Assembly (NCBI GenBank): GCA_024682395.1
Contig: JAIKZH010000029.1
Coordinates: 1-43,822, forward strand
DNA: 43,822 nt
Reading direction: 5' to 3'
Source of the DNA: Bacteroidaceae bacterium
Lineage (GTDB): Bacteria > Bacteroidota > Bacteroidia > Bacteroidales > Bacteroidaceae
The translations under genes were made by a program, and so were the position numbers. Below, one piece after another: positions 26,879-33,666 of this stretch. The notes below the pieces were generated by a model that ran no database searches, was not told the origin of the DNA, and worked only from the letters and a program-made list of their open reading frames with translations. Position 1 is the stretch's first letter, and each line of letters opens with the position of its first letter.

Positions 26879-27862
26879 ATGAAAAAGATACAAGCATTAT
26901 TACTCCCATTGTTTCTCATAGTATTATCATTCTCATCATGCAGTAGTGATAAAAGCCAAAAAGCATCTGTTTACAAAAATACCGACAGTGCCCCTTGGGA
27001 ACTTTTATTAGTTGTCGATAAAGAATGGACAAAAACTGCAGAGGGAGAGATGCTTTTGAAAGCGATCAACCCAGATATGCAAGGATTGCCACAGATGGAG
27101 TCTATGTTCAGTATCATAAACATAAACTCTAATTCGTTTAGCAAATCATTTCAAGGATTCACCAATATTGTCTTTGTTGAGTTTGGAAGCAAATATAAAA
27201 AGGCCGAAATAAGGATTGCCAAAGACACATACGCCCATCCTCAAACCATAATATATTTAACTGCGCCTAACGGCAAAGAACTGGCAGAATATGCGAGCAG
27301 CCGCAAAGAACTGATTACAAACACGTTAGCAGAATCACAATTATATAGTCTTCAGATAGACCTCGCCAAGAGTTATAGTAAGATAGTAAAAGAGACAGCA
27401 GAAAAGCAATTTAACTTAAAGATAAATGCCCCATTCGATTTGAGTGCCATCAAAAAAGGCAAGGACTTCTTTTGGGCATCATCAATCAATTCCGACAATC
27501 ACCTTAATTTATGTCTCTTCACTGTTCCACAACGTCAGATTCAAGACGAATATGATGTAATTCATATTTGCGATTCAGTTCTAAAAGAAAACATACAAGG
27601 AGAGAATAAAGATCAATATCCACAGACTGTAAGACAAGATTTGTCAACAAAAAACATAAAAATTGGGGATAGAATCGTTACAGAGATACGAGGACTGTGG
27701 GAAATGGAAAACGACATGATGGGTGGTCCGTTCGTCTTGCATTTCTACAACGACTCAGTAAACAATCGATTCGTTTTTGCCGATGGTTTTGTATATGCGC
27801 CAGAGAAAAAGAAGCGAAATTACATCCGTTTACTCGAAGCCTCACTTCGCACATTAAAATAA
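26879..27862 (+). CDS. DUF4837 family lipoprotein
   Basis: Secreted lipoprotein of unknown function found in Bacteroidetes. The start is the ATG at 26879, which opens a lipoprotein signal (MKKIQALLLPLF) with lipobox SFSSC and lipidated Cys21; the same frame is open back to 26672 but that part overlaps cdaA. The mature part carries the family's recurring segments WELLLVVDKEW, KDFFWASS and REVEIRGLW-type text (here TEIRGLWEMENDMMGGPFVLHF), and ends SLEASLRTLK-like. It is 328 residues long. It follows cdaA by 91 bases and is closed by a strong terminator, so it is probably the end of the folP-cdaA operon. Confidence 0.85.
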   Translation: MKKIQALLLPLFLIVLSFSSCSSDKSQKASVYKNTDSAPWELLLVVDKEWTKTAEGEMLLKAINPDMQGLPQMESMFSIININSNSFSKSFQGFTNIVFVEFGSKYKKAEIRIAKDTYAHPQTIIYLTAPNGKELAEYASSRKELITNTLAESQLYSLQIDLAKSYSKIVKETAEKQFNLKINAPFDLSAIKKGKDFFWASSINSDNHLNLCLFTVPQRQIQDEYDVIHICDSVLKENIQGENKDQYPQTVRQDLSTKNIKIGDRIVTEIRGLWEMENDMMGGPFVLHFYNDSVNNRFVFADGFVYAPEKKKRNYIRLLEASLRTLK

Positions 27863-27886
27863 ATAGTATAGGTTATAAATTAAGTC

Positions 27887-27934
27887 AATGTTGTATATTC
27901 GACGATTCAAATTCATGAATATACAACATTTTTT
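27887..27934 (+). terminator. Intrinsic terminator after the DUF4837 gene
   Basis: AATGTTGTATATTC (27887-27900) and GAATATACAACATT (27917-27930) form a perfect 14-base-pair stem with a 16-base loop, followed by TTTT (27931-27934). Confidence 0.88.
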
Positions 27935-27965
27935 CATGATTTATGCAAAAATATTACAATTTTGC

Positions 27966-27997
27966 ATTGTTATTTGCATAAAAACATATACCTTTGC
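27966..27997 (+). promoter_or_regulatory. Arginine operon promoter
   Basis: ATTG (27966-27969), 19 bases, then TACCTTTGC (27989-27997). The argR start codon is 27 bases downstream. TTATGCAAA (27941-27949) and TTTGCATAA (27973-27981) form an inverted pair around the -33 box. Confidence 0.7.
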
Positions 27998-28003
27998 AGT
28001 CCA

Positions 28004-28021
28004 TTTGTATAATTATTCATA
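28004..28021 (+). promoter_or_regulatory. ARG-box-like operator at the argR transcription start
   Basis: TTTGTATAATTATTCATA matches the enterobacterial ARG-box pattern (TGAAT, four A/T, ATTCA) at all but one fixed base. It lies between the -7 box and the ATG at 28024, where bound ArgR would block transcription or its start. Binding in this organism is inferred. Confidence 0.5.
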
Positions 28022-28023
28022 AA

Positions 28024-28494
28024 ATGACAGCAAAAAAGACGCGACTTGAGATAATTAAATTGGTCATTTCAAGTCAAGAAATATCAAATCAAGAAGAGCT
28101 CCGCAATGCATTGTTAGAAGAAGGTATTGACACAACTCAAGCAACCCTATCGCGCGACTTAAAACGTCTTAAAGTTGCCAAAGTCAGTTCAGCTACGGGA
28201 AAGGCAGTATATATCCTGCCCAACAACACGATGTATAAGCGAGTACGCGAACATCAGCCAATCAGTGAGATGAAAACTCAGAACGGCATTATAAGCGTAC
28301 GTTTTTCGGGCAATTTAGGAGTTGTAAAGACTCGTCCCGGATATGCAGGCAGTGTAGGTTATGACATTGACAATGCTGACATAACAGAAATAATAGGCAC
28401 AGTAGCTGGTGACGACACCATCATCATGGTATTAGACGAGAACACATCTCGCGACATGGTCATGATGAAATTAAAATCATTACTAGGTTTATAA
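28024..28494 (+). CDS. argR: Arginine repressor
   Basis: Arginine-responsive regulator of the operon it heads. I start it at the ATG at 28024 (MTAKKTRLEIIKL); the frame extends to 27994, but those ten codons fall on the promoter's -7 box. The 156 residues have the N-terminal winged helix (about 1-70, with SNQEELRNALLEEGIDTTQATLSRDLKRL split over the recognition helix) and the C-terminal hexamerisation and arginine-binding domain (about 80-156), including the GTVAGDDTIIMVLDE segment that holds the ligand aspartates. Confidence 0.95.
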   Translation: MTAKKTRLEIIKLVISSQEISNQEELRNALLEEGIDTTQATLSRDLKRLKVAKVSSATGKAVYILPNNTMYKRVREHQPISEMKTQNGIISVRFSGNLGVVKTRPGYAGSVGYDIDNADITEIIGTVAGDDTIIMVLDENTSRDMVMMKLKSLLGL

Positions 28495-28514
28495 ATATAG
28501 TTTTACACAACACT

Positions 28515-29153
28515 ATGGAATACGAAGATAATATTAAAGTGGTTCTAGCAGACGCTTCTTATGAGAAATACGTAGACATAATTCTAGCCACTATAAATGA
28601 TTCTGCAAAAAAAAGAGGATCTGGTATTGCTACACGAACACATGAATATGTAGCAACAAAGATGCGTGAGAAGAAAGCAATTATAGCTGTAACAACAGAA
28701 GGAGAATTTGCAGGATTCTGCTACATTGAAACTTGGGGACACAAACAATATGTTGCAAATTCAGGTTTGATAGTTGTAGAGAAATTCCGTAAACACCATT
28801 TAGCTAAACGAATTAAGCAGATGGCATTCACACTCAGTCGTTTACGTTGGCCAGACGCAAAATTATTCGGTTTAACAAGCCAATATGCAGTTATGCGAAT
28901 TAACACACAATTGGGATATGTACCCGTTACATTCGGACAATTGACCGACGATGAGTCATTCTGGGCTGGTTGCGGAACTCCAGAAAAGCCATGTTGTATA
29001 AATTGCGATGTTCTTGCACGTACAAAACGTCAATACTGCGTATGTACAGCAATGTTATACGATCCAAAAGACCACGTAGGCGAGCCATTCCCAGTAAGCG
29101 ACGAGATTGTTGAAGAAATGCGCAAGAGTTTGCAAGAAACAGGTAACCTATAA
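28515..29153 (+). CDS. GNAT N-acyltransferase with C-terminal Cys cluster
   Basis: The 212 residues have a GNAT core (about 5-140; acetyl-CoA site region VVEKFRKHHLAKRIKQMAF) and a C-terminal extension with six cysteines at 153, 160, 161, 164, 175 and 177 that looks like a metal-binding knuckle. It lies between argR and argG, the position it holds in other Bacteroidales arginine operons. I infer that it provides the N-acylation of glutamate that opens arginine synthesis, in place of ArgA or ArgJ. In Bacteroides the pathway uses N-succinylated intermediates at the transcarbamylase step, so the acyl donor could be succinyl-CoA rather than acetyl-CoA. The general fold is sure; the substrate is not. 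Confidence 0.8.
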   Translation: MEYEDNIKVVLADASYEKYVDIILATINDSAKKRGSGIATRTHEYVATKMREKKAIIAVTTEGEFAGFCYIETWGHKQYVANSGLIVVEKFRKHHLAKRIKQMAFTLSRLRWPDAKLFGLTSQYAVMRINTQLGYVPVTFGQLTDDESFWAGCGTPEKPCCINCDVLARTKRQYCVCTAMLYDPKDHVGEPFPVSDEIVEEMRKSLQETGNL

Positions 29154-29219
29154 ACATTCAAGGTACAGATATTGCGATTAATTAAACAAAAGAAAAATAA
29201 ACAAAAAATATACAGAACA

Positions 29220-30425
29220 ATGGAACAGAAGAAAAAAGTTGTAGTTGCCTTCAGTGGAGGTCTCGACACATCTTACACAGTAATGTATCTTGCTAAAGAA
29301 AAGGGATACGAAGTATATGCCGCATGTGCAAATACTGGTGGTTTCAGTGCTGAGCAACTGAAAACAAACGAAGAAAACGCATATAAATTAGGTGCAACAA
29401 AATATGTAACCCTTGATGTAACTCAGGAATACTACAACAAGAGTTTACGTTACATGGTATTCGGTAATGTTTTGCGTAACAACTGCTACCCTATATCAGT
29501 ATCTTCTGAACGTATATTCCAAGCACTTGCCATCGCACGTTATGCTCGTGAGATTGGTGCTGACGCAATTGCTCATGGTAGTACAGGAGCAGGAAACGAC
29601 CAAATTCGTTTCGATATGACATTCCTTGTAATGGCACCAGGAGTTGAAATCATCACACTCACACGCGATGGAAACTTAAGCAGACAAGAAGAAATAGATT
29701 ATCTAAATAAAAATGGTTTTGCTGCCGACTTCACAAAACTTAAATATTCTTATAACGTAGGTATTTGGGGAACAAGTATTTGTGGTGGTGAGATTCTTGA
29801 TTCAAAGCAAGGTCTTCCAGAGACAGCATACTTAAAGCACCCAACTAAAGAAGGTCCAGAGATTTTGAAGTTAGGTTTCGAAAAAGGAGAAATCTGTTCT
29901 GTCAATGGAGTTAAATACGACAATAAGATCGAAGCAATTCAGGCAGTAGAGGAAATCGGAGCTGCATATGGTATTGGACGTGATTGTCACGTAGGAGACA
30001 CAATCATTGGTATTAAGGGTCGTGTTGGTTTCGAGGCAGCAGCCCCAATGCTTATTATCGGTGCACACCGTTTCCTTGAGAAATACACATTATCTAAATG
30101 GCAACAATACTGGAAAGACCAAGTTAGCAACTGGTACGGAATGTTCTTACATGAGAGTCAGTATTTAGAGCCAGTTATGCCAGATATCGAAGCAATGCTT
30201 GAAAGCAGCCAGCGCAACGTTACAGGAGAAGTAACATTGGAACTTCGTCCTTTGATGTTCCAAACAGTTGGTGTTGACAGTCCTAACGACCTTGTAAAGA
30301 ACAAATTAGGTGAATATGGCGAAACAGCTAAAGCATGGTCATCTGAAGACGCCAAAGGATTTATCAAAGTAAGTTCAACAGCATTGAGAGCATATTATCT
30401 TGCTCATCCAAACGAAGAAAGATAA
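29220..30425 (+). CDS. argG: Argininosuccinate synthase
   Basis: Joins citrulline and aspartate with ATP. The ATG at 29220 gives 401 residues, the usual length, starting MEQKKKVVVAFSGGLDTSY with the ATP-binding P-loop (AFSGGLDTS); a TTG-started extension of 16 codons to 29172 is basic and not family-like. Other signatures are HGSTGAGNDQIRFD and GIWGTSICGGEI. The order argR-GNAT-argG-argC-argD, with very small gaps, marks a single arginine operon. Confidence 0.95.
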   Translation: MEQKKKVVVAFSGGLDTSYTVMYLAKEKGYEVYAACANTGGFSAEQLKTNEENAYKLGATKYVTLDVTQEYYNKSLRYMVFGNVLRNNCYPISVSSERIFQALAIARYAREIGADAIAHGSTGAGNDQIRFDMTFLVMAPGVEIITLTRDGNLSRQEEIDYLNKNGFAADFTKLKYSYNVGIWGTSICGGEILDSKQGLPETAYLKHPTKEGPEILKLGFEKGEICSVNGVKYDNKIEAIQAVEEIGAAYGIGRDCHVGDTIIGIKGRVGFEAAAPMLIIGAHRFLEKYTLSKWQQYWKDQVSNWYGMFLHESQYLEPVMPDIEAMLESSQRNVTGEVTLELRPLMFQTVGVDSPNDLVKNKLGEYGETAKAWSSEDAKGFIKVSSTALRAYYLAHPNEER

Positions 30426-30428
30426 ATC

Positions 30429-31439
30429 ATGATAAAAGTTGGTATTTTAGGAGCCGCAGGTTACACTGGAGGAGAACTGATACGTCTGCTTGTGAATCAT
30501 CCAGAAGTAGAAATCGTATTCGCAAACAGTGAATCCAACGCAGGCAATCCGATAAGCGACATACATGAAGGCTTGATTGGGGATTGTGATTTAAAATTCA
30601 CAGACGAACTTCCATTTGAAAAAGTAGATGTTGTATTCTTCTGCTTTGGACATGGAAAGAGCGAAGTATTCTTGAAGGAGCACAATATTCCAGAGTCAGT
30701 AAAGATAATAGACCTTGCTCAAGACTTCCGCATAAAAGGCAATCATGATTATGTGTATGGATTACCTGAGATTCACAAATCAGAAATCCAGAAATGTAAT
30801 CACTTAGCCAACCCAGGATGTTTTGCAACTGCGATTCAACTTGGTTTGTTACCATTGGCAAAAGCAGGATTATTGACCCACGATATTAATGTCACAGCCA
30901 TCACTGGTTCTACAGGTGCTGGACAAAAGCCAGGTGCTACAACCCATTTCTCATGGCGTACAGACAATATCAGTATCTATAAAACCTTCACTCATCAGCA
31001 TCTTCATGAGATTACACAATCGTTGAACGAGCTACGTCCTACAAGTACTCCAAAAGTAATAGACACACTTGACGAAGGATACGAGGCAGAAGGAATAACA
31101 GTTGATTTTGTACCATTCCGCGGTAATTTCTCACGTGGAATATTCTGTACAGAAGTAATCAACACAAACGACACAGATACCGACATTGCAGCAATCTACA
31201 AAGATTTCTATAAAGACGCAGCATTTACACATTATGTTGACAAGAACATCGATTTGAAACAGGTTGTCAATACAAATAAATGTTTGATTCACGTAGAGCG
31301 ATTCGGCAAGAAACTTGTAGTAACATCAATCATCGACAATCTGCTCAAAGGAGCTGTAGGTCAAGCTGTTCAAAACATGAACCTTATGTTTGGCATAGAT
31401 GAAACCAAAGGATTAAAACTTAAGGCAAACGCATTTTAA
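30429..31439 (+). CDS. argC: N-acyl-gamma-glutamyl-phosphate reductase
   Basis: NADPH-dependent reductase that turns the acylated glutamyl phosphate into the semialdehyde. The 336 residues have the Rossmann start (VGILGAAGYTGGELIRLL) and the catalytic Cys131 in NPGCFATAIQLGLLPLA. It starts 3 bases after the argG stop. Whether the acyl group is acetyl or succinyl cannot be read from the sequence. Confidence 0.94.
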   Translation: MIKVGILGAAGYTGGELIRLLVNHPEVEIVFANSESNAGNPISDIHEGLIGDCDLKFTDELPFEKVDVVFFCFGHGKSEVFLKEHNIPESVKIIDLAQDFRIKGNHDYVYGLPEIHKSEIQKCNHLANPGCFATAIQLGLLPLAKAGLLTHDINVTAITGSTGAGQKPGATTHFSWRTDNISIYKTFTHQHLHEITQSLNELRPTSTPKVIDTLDEGYEAEGITVDFVPFRGNFSRGIFCTEVINTNDTDTDIAAIYKDFYKDAAFTHYVDKNIDLKQVVNTNKCLIHVERFGKKLVVTSIIDNLLKGAVGQAVQNMNLMFGIDETKGLKLKANAF

Positions 31440-31450
31440 GATATAAAGCT

Positions 31451-32578
31451 ATGAAATTATTCGATGTATATCCACTATTCGATATAGAAATAGTGAAAGG
31501 CAAAGGATGTAATGTATGGGACGAAAAAGGACAAGAGTATCTTGACCTTTATGGTGGTCATGCAGTAATCAGCATTGGTCACAGTCATCCTCATTATGTT
31601 GATGTCTTGACAAAGCAACTAAACAAATTAGGTTTTTACAGCAATTCTGTACAAAACTCATTACAACGCACCTTAGCTGAGCGATTGGGCAAAGCATGCG
31701 GATACGAGGACTACTCTCTCTTCCTTATCAACTCAGGAGCAGAAGCAAATGAGAATGCGATGAAGCTTGCATCGTTCTACAACGGACGCACTCGTATTCT
31801 TTCTATTGAGAAAGCATTTCATGGCAGAACATCACTTGCAGTAGAAGTAACCAATAATCCTAAGATAATTGCCCCTATCAACAACAACAACCATGTTACT
31901 TATCTTCCTATCAATGATCTTGAAGCATGGAAAGTTGAGATTGAGAAAGGTGATGTATGTGCATGTATCATTGAATGCATACAGGGTGTAGGTGGTATCA
32001 GAATGGTTGATGCCGATTTTCTACAAGGATTGCGTAAATTATGCGATGAATACAACACAGTCTTGATTTGTGACGAAATCCAATGTGGTTACGGACGTTC
32101 AGGTAAGTTCTTCGCACATCAGCATCTTGGTGTTCGTCCCGACCTTATAACTGTAGCCAAGGGTATTGGCAATGGTTTCCCAATGAGCGGATTAATCATA
32201 TCTCCAAAGTTCGAGGCAGTATATGGTCAGCTTGGAACAACATTCGGTGGGAACCACTTAGCATGTGCAGCAGCACTTGCTGTATTAGACGTCATCGAGA
32301 AAGAAGATTTGATTAATAATGCAGGAGAAATCGGAGAATATCTGATAAACAGACTTAAAGAAGAAAAACTTCCACACGTAGTAGATGTACGTGGTCGTGG
32401 TTTGATGATCGGAATAGAGCTCGATGTTCCATACAAGGAAATACGAACAAGACTTGTAAAGGAGCAGCATTGTTTTACAGGTTGCAGTGGAACAAACGTA
32501 ATACGATTACTTCCTCCATTATGTATTACAAAAGAGAATGCAGACGATTTCATTGAGAGATTCAAGAGAGTATTATAA
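31451..32578 (+). CDS. argD: N-acylornithine aminotransferase
   Basis: PLP enzyme that transaminates the acylated glutamate semialdehyde to the acylornithine. The 375 residues belong to class III aminotransferases: LFLINSGAEANENAMKLA, ICDEIQCGYGRSGKFFA, and the PLP-binding Lys237 in TVAKGIGNGFP. It lies 11 bases after argC. argB and the transcarbamylase gene are not in this window. Confidence 0.94.
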   Translation: MKLFDVYPLFDIEIVKGKGCNVWDEKGQEYLDLYGGHAVISIGHSHPHYVDVLTKQLNKLGFYSNSVQNSLQRTLAERLGKACGYEDYSLFLINSGAEANENAMKLASFYNGRTRILSIEKAFHGRTSLAVEVTNNPKIIAPINNNNHVTYLPINDLEAWKVEIEKGDVCACIIECIQGVGGIRMVDADFLQGLRKLCDEYNTVLICDEIQCGYGRSGKFFAHQHLGVRPDLITVAKGIGNGFPMSGLIISPKFEAVYGQLGTTFGGNHLACAAALAVLDVIEKEDLINNAGEIGEYLINRLKEEKLPHVVDVRGRGLMIGIELDVPYKEIRTRLVKEQHCFTGCSGTNVIRLLPPLCITKENADDFIERFKRVL

Positions 32579-32602
32579 TCCATTTCTAAACAACATTATC
32601 AA

Positions 32603-33100
32603 GTGAATTGGTATATACTCTGTACAAGACTATATCATGAGAAGAAGGTTGCCGAGAAACTCACCAACAAGGGTTTCGAGGTATACCTTCCTACTCAAAA
32701 AATTAAAAGGAGATGGTCAGATCGCATTAAAGTAGTTGACCAATTAGTTATCAATCGAATAGTATTTATTCATTGTAATGAAGAAGAGCGCAATAACACA
32801 TTTGTTGAGACAGGTTGTTATTATATGATGGATCGCTCAACAGGGAAGGTCGCTATCATCCCCGATAAACAACTTGAATCATTCCGTGCACTCATCAGTC
32901 AAAAAGAATTACCTATTGAATTTACAGCAAGACAACTCAAGCCAGGAACTAAGGTAAGAATAAACAATAACCTTTTTGACGATATCGAAGCCGAAATCAC
33001 TATTACAGAAGGCAAAGAACGAGTGTTCGTTCGCTTGAATTCATTGGGATGTGCGATTGTGGAAGTTTCACAAAACGACCTGACTTTAATAAAAGATTAA
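32603..33100 (+). CDS. UpxY-type NusG paralogue (transcription antiterminator)
   Basis: The 165 residues have an N-terminal NGN domain (about 1-100, starting MNWYILCTRLYHEKKVAEKL, with the GFEVYLPTQKIKRRW stretch of specialised NusG proteins) and a C-terminal KOW-like part (about 110-160, LKPGTKVRINNNLFDDIEA). In Bacteroides such proteins read through terminators in the leaders of capsule operons. Here the start is GTG at 32603, 24 bases after argD, so it is the last gene of the arginine operon. No polysaccharide genes follow; instead the next transcript starts with a leader that ends in a terminator. Its target is unknown. Confidence 0.85.
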   Translation: MNWYILCTRLYHEKKVAEKLTNKGFEVYLPTQKIKRRWSDRIKVVDQLVINRIVFIHCNEEERNNTFVETGCYYMMDRSTGKVAIIPDKQLESFRALISQKELPIEFTARQLKPGTKVRINNNLFDDIEAEITITEGKERVFVRLNSLGCAIVEVSQNDLTLIKD

Positions 33101-33221
33101 GACTATATATAAGTTTTAGAAGTTTTAACCACTAATTTTATTAATTACGTACAAGAAACGGCAGGCGACGCCTTCTCAGTTTATATTTCACTGATTTTAA
33201 ACGCATTTCATATCAAAAAAT
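33101..33221 (+). other. Spacer between the UpxY-like gene and the symporter promoter
   Basis: First part of a 353-base gap without a gene of ordinary size. It holds a short GC-richer patch (AGGC/GCCT stem near 33163) without a T-tract, so no convincing terminator for the arginine operon was found here. Confidence 0.4.
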
Positions 33222-33253
33222 ATTGCTTATTTAAATATTATGTTTAACTTTGC
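33222..33253 (+). promoter_or_regulatory. Promoter of the symporter leader
   Basis: ATTG (33222-33225), 19 bases, then TAACTTTGC (33245-33253). It lies about 200 bases before the first gene, so the transcript has a long leader. Confidence 0.7.
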
Positions 33254-33257
33254 AGTA

Positions 33258-33400
33258 AGAAAATGATTAAGAAATTTTATTAGTTTTAATATCATCTATT
33301 TTTATTACTACTATATAGAATTTTCAAATAACATGATATGTAGTTTATTCTGTGACATAAAAATATAATCGGACTTAGACTACAATCTGAGTCCGTTTTT
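33258..33400 (+). promoter_or_regulatory. Structured leader RNA of the symporter genes (possible attenuator or small RNA)
   Basis: Between the promoter and the terminator lie about 140 bases. A first stem pairs ACTAC-T-ATAT (33307-33316) with ATATGTAGT (33336-33344). TGTAGT (33339-33344) is also complementary to ACTACA (33379-33384) in the loop and last stem base of the terminator hairpin. The two pairings exclude each other. Either this is a cis-acting attenuator of the symporter genes or a free small RNA with its own terminator. It fits no riboswitch class that I recognise. Confidence 0.5.
33370..33400 (+). terminator. Intrinsic terminator inside the symporter leader
   Basis: CGGACTTAGA (33370-33379) and TCTGAGTCCG (33386-33395) form a 10-base-pair stem with one U-G pair and a CTACAA loop, followed by TTTTT. 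It lies downstream of a promoter and 54 bases upstream of the next start codon. Confidence 0.85.
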
Positions 33401-33453
33401 ATTTTATATAGAATTAAATAATTAATTAACAATAAAAAGAAAGGAGTATAATT

Positions 33454-33561
33454 ATGTTTGGAATAGAAGATCCAGGAATATGGATAGTTTATCTCATGAG
33501 CATCTTATGTGTTGCATTCTCAATATGGTATGGAATACGATATTGGAACAGAGAAGATTAA
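33454..33561 (+). CDS. Symporter small accessory protein (35 residues)
   Basis: A short ORF with a clear AAGGAG Shine-Dalgarno sequence (33441-33446), unusual for this order. The protein starts MFGIEDPGIWIVYLMSI and ends YGIRYWNRED, with one membrane segment (about 9-28). This MFG-x-D-P-x-IW start and W-N end are the pattern of the small accessory proteins encoded just before sodium:solute symporters. The symporter gene begins 105 bases later. It probably sits in the inner membrane with the carrier; what it does there is not known. Confidence 0.85.
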   Translation: MFGIEDPGIWIVYLMSILCVAFSIWYGIRYWNRED

Positions 33562-33666
33562 ATCATTAATAAAAACTTAATCAAATTTTTAATATTCTTT
33601 TTACAGAGAATCGGATTTAACTTAAACATCAAACTATCAAAAAACATATAAACTAATAAAAAGAAA

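Noticed and set aside
29172..29219. TTG-started N-terminal extension of argG
   Set aside because: The extra 16 residues are basic and unlike the family, while the ATG at 29220 gives the standard start.
33160..33175. GC-richer AGGC/GCCT stem after the UpxY-like gene as a terminator
   Set aside because: The stem is only four base pairs and no T-tract follows.
33263..33283. A six-codon ORF (MIKKFY) at the start of the symporter leader, as a leader peptide
   Set aside because: It is very short, has no run of one regulatory amino acid and no Shine-Dalgarno sequence; chance is more likely in this AT-rich leader.
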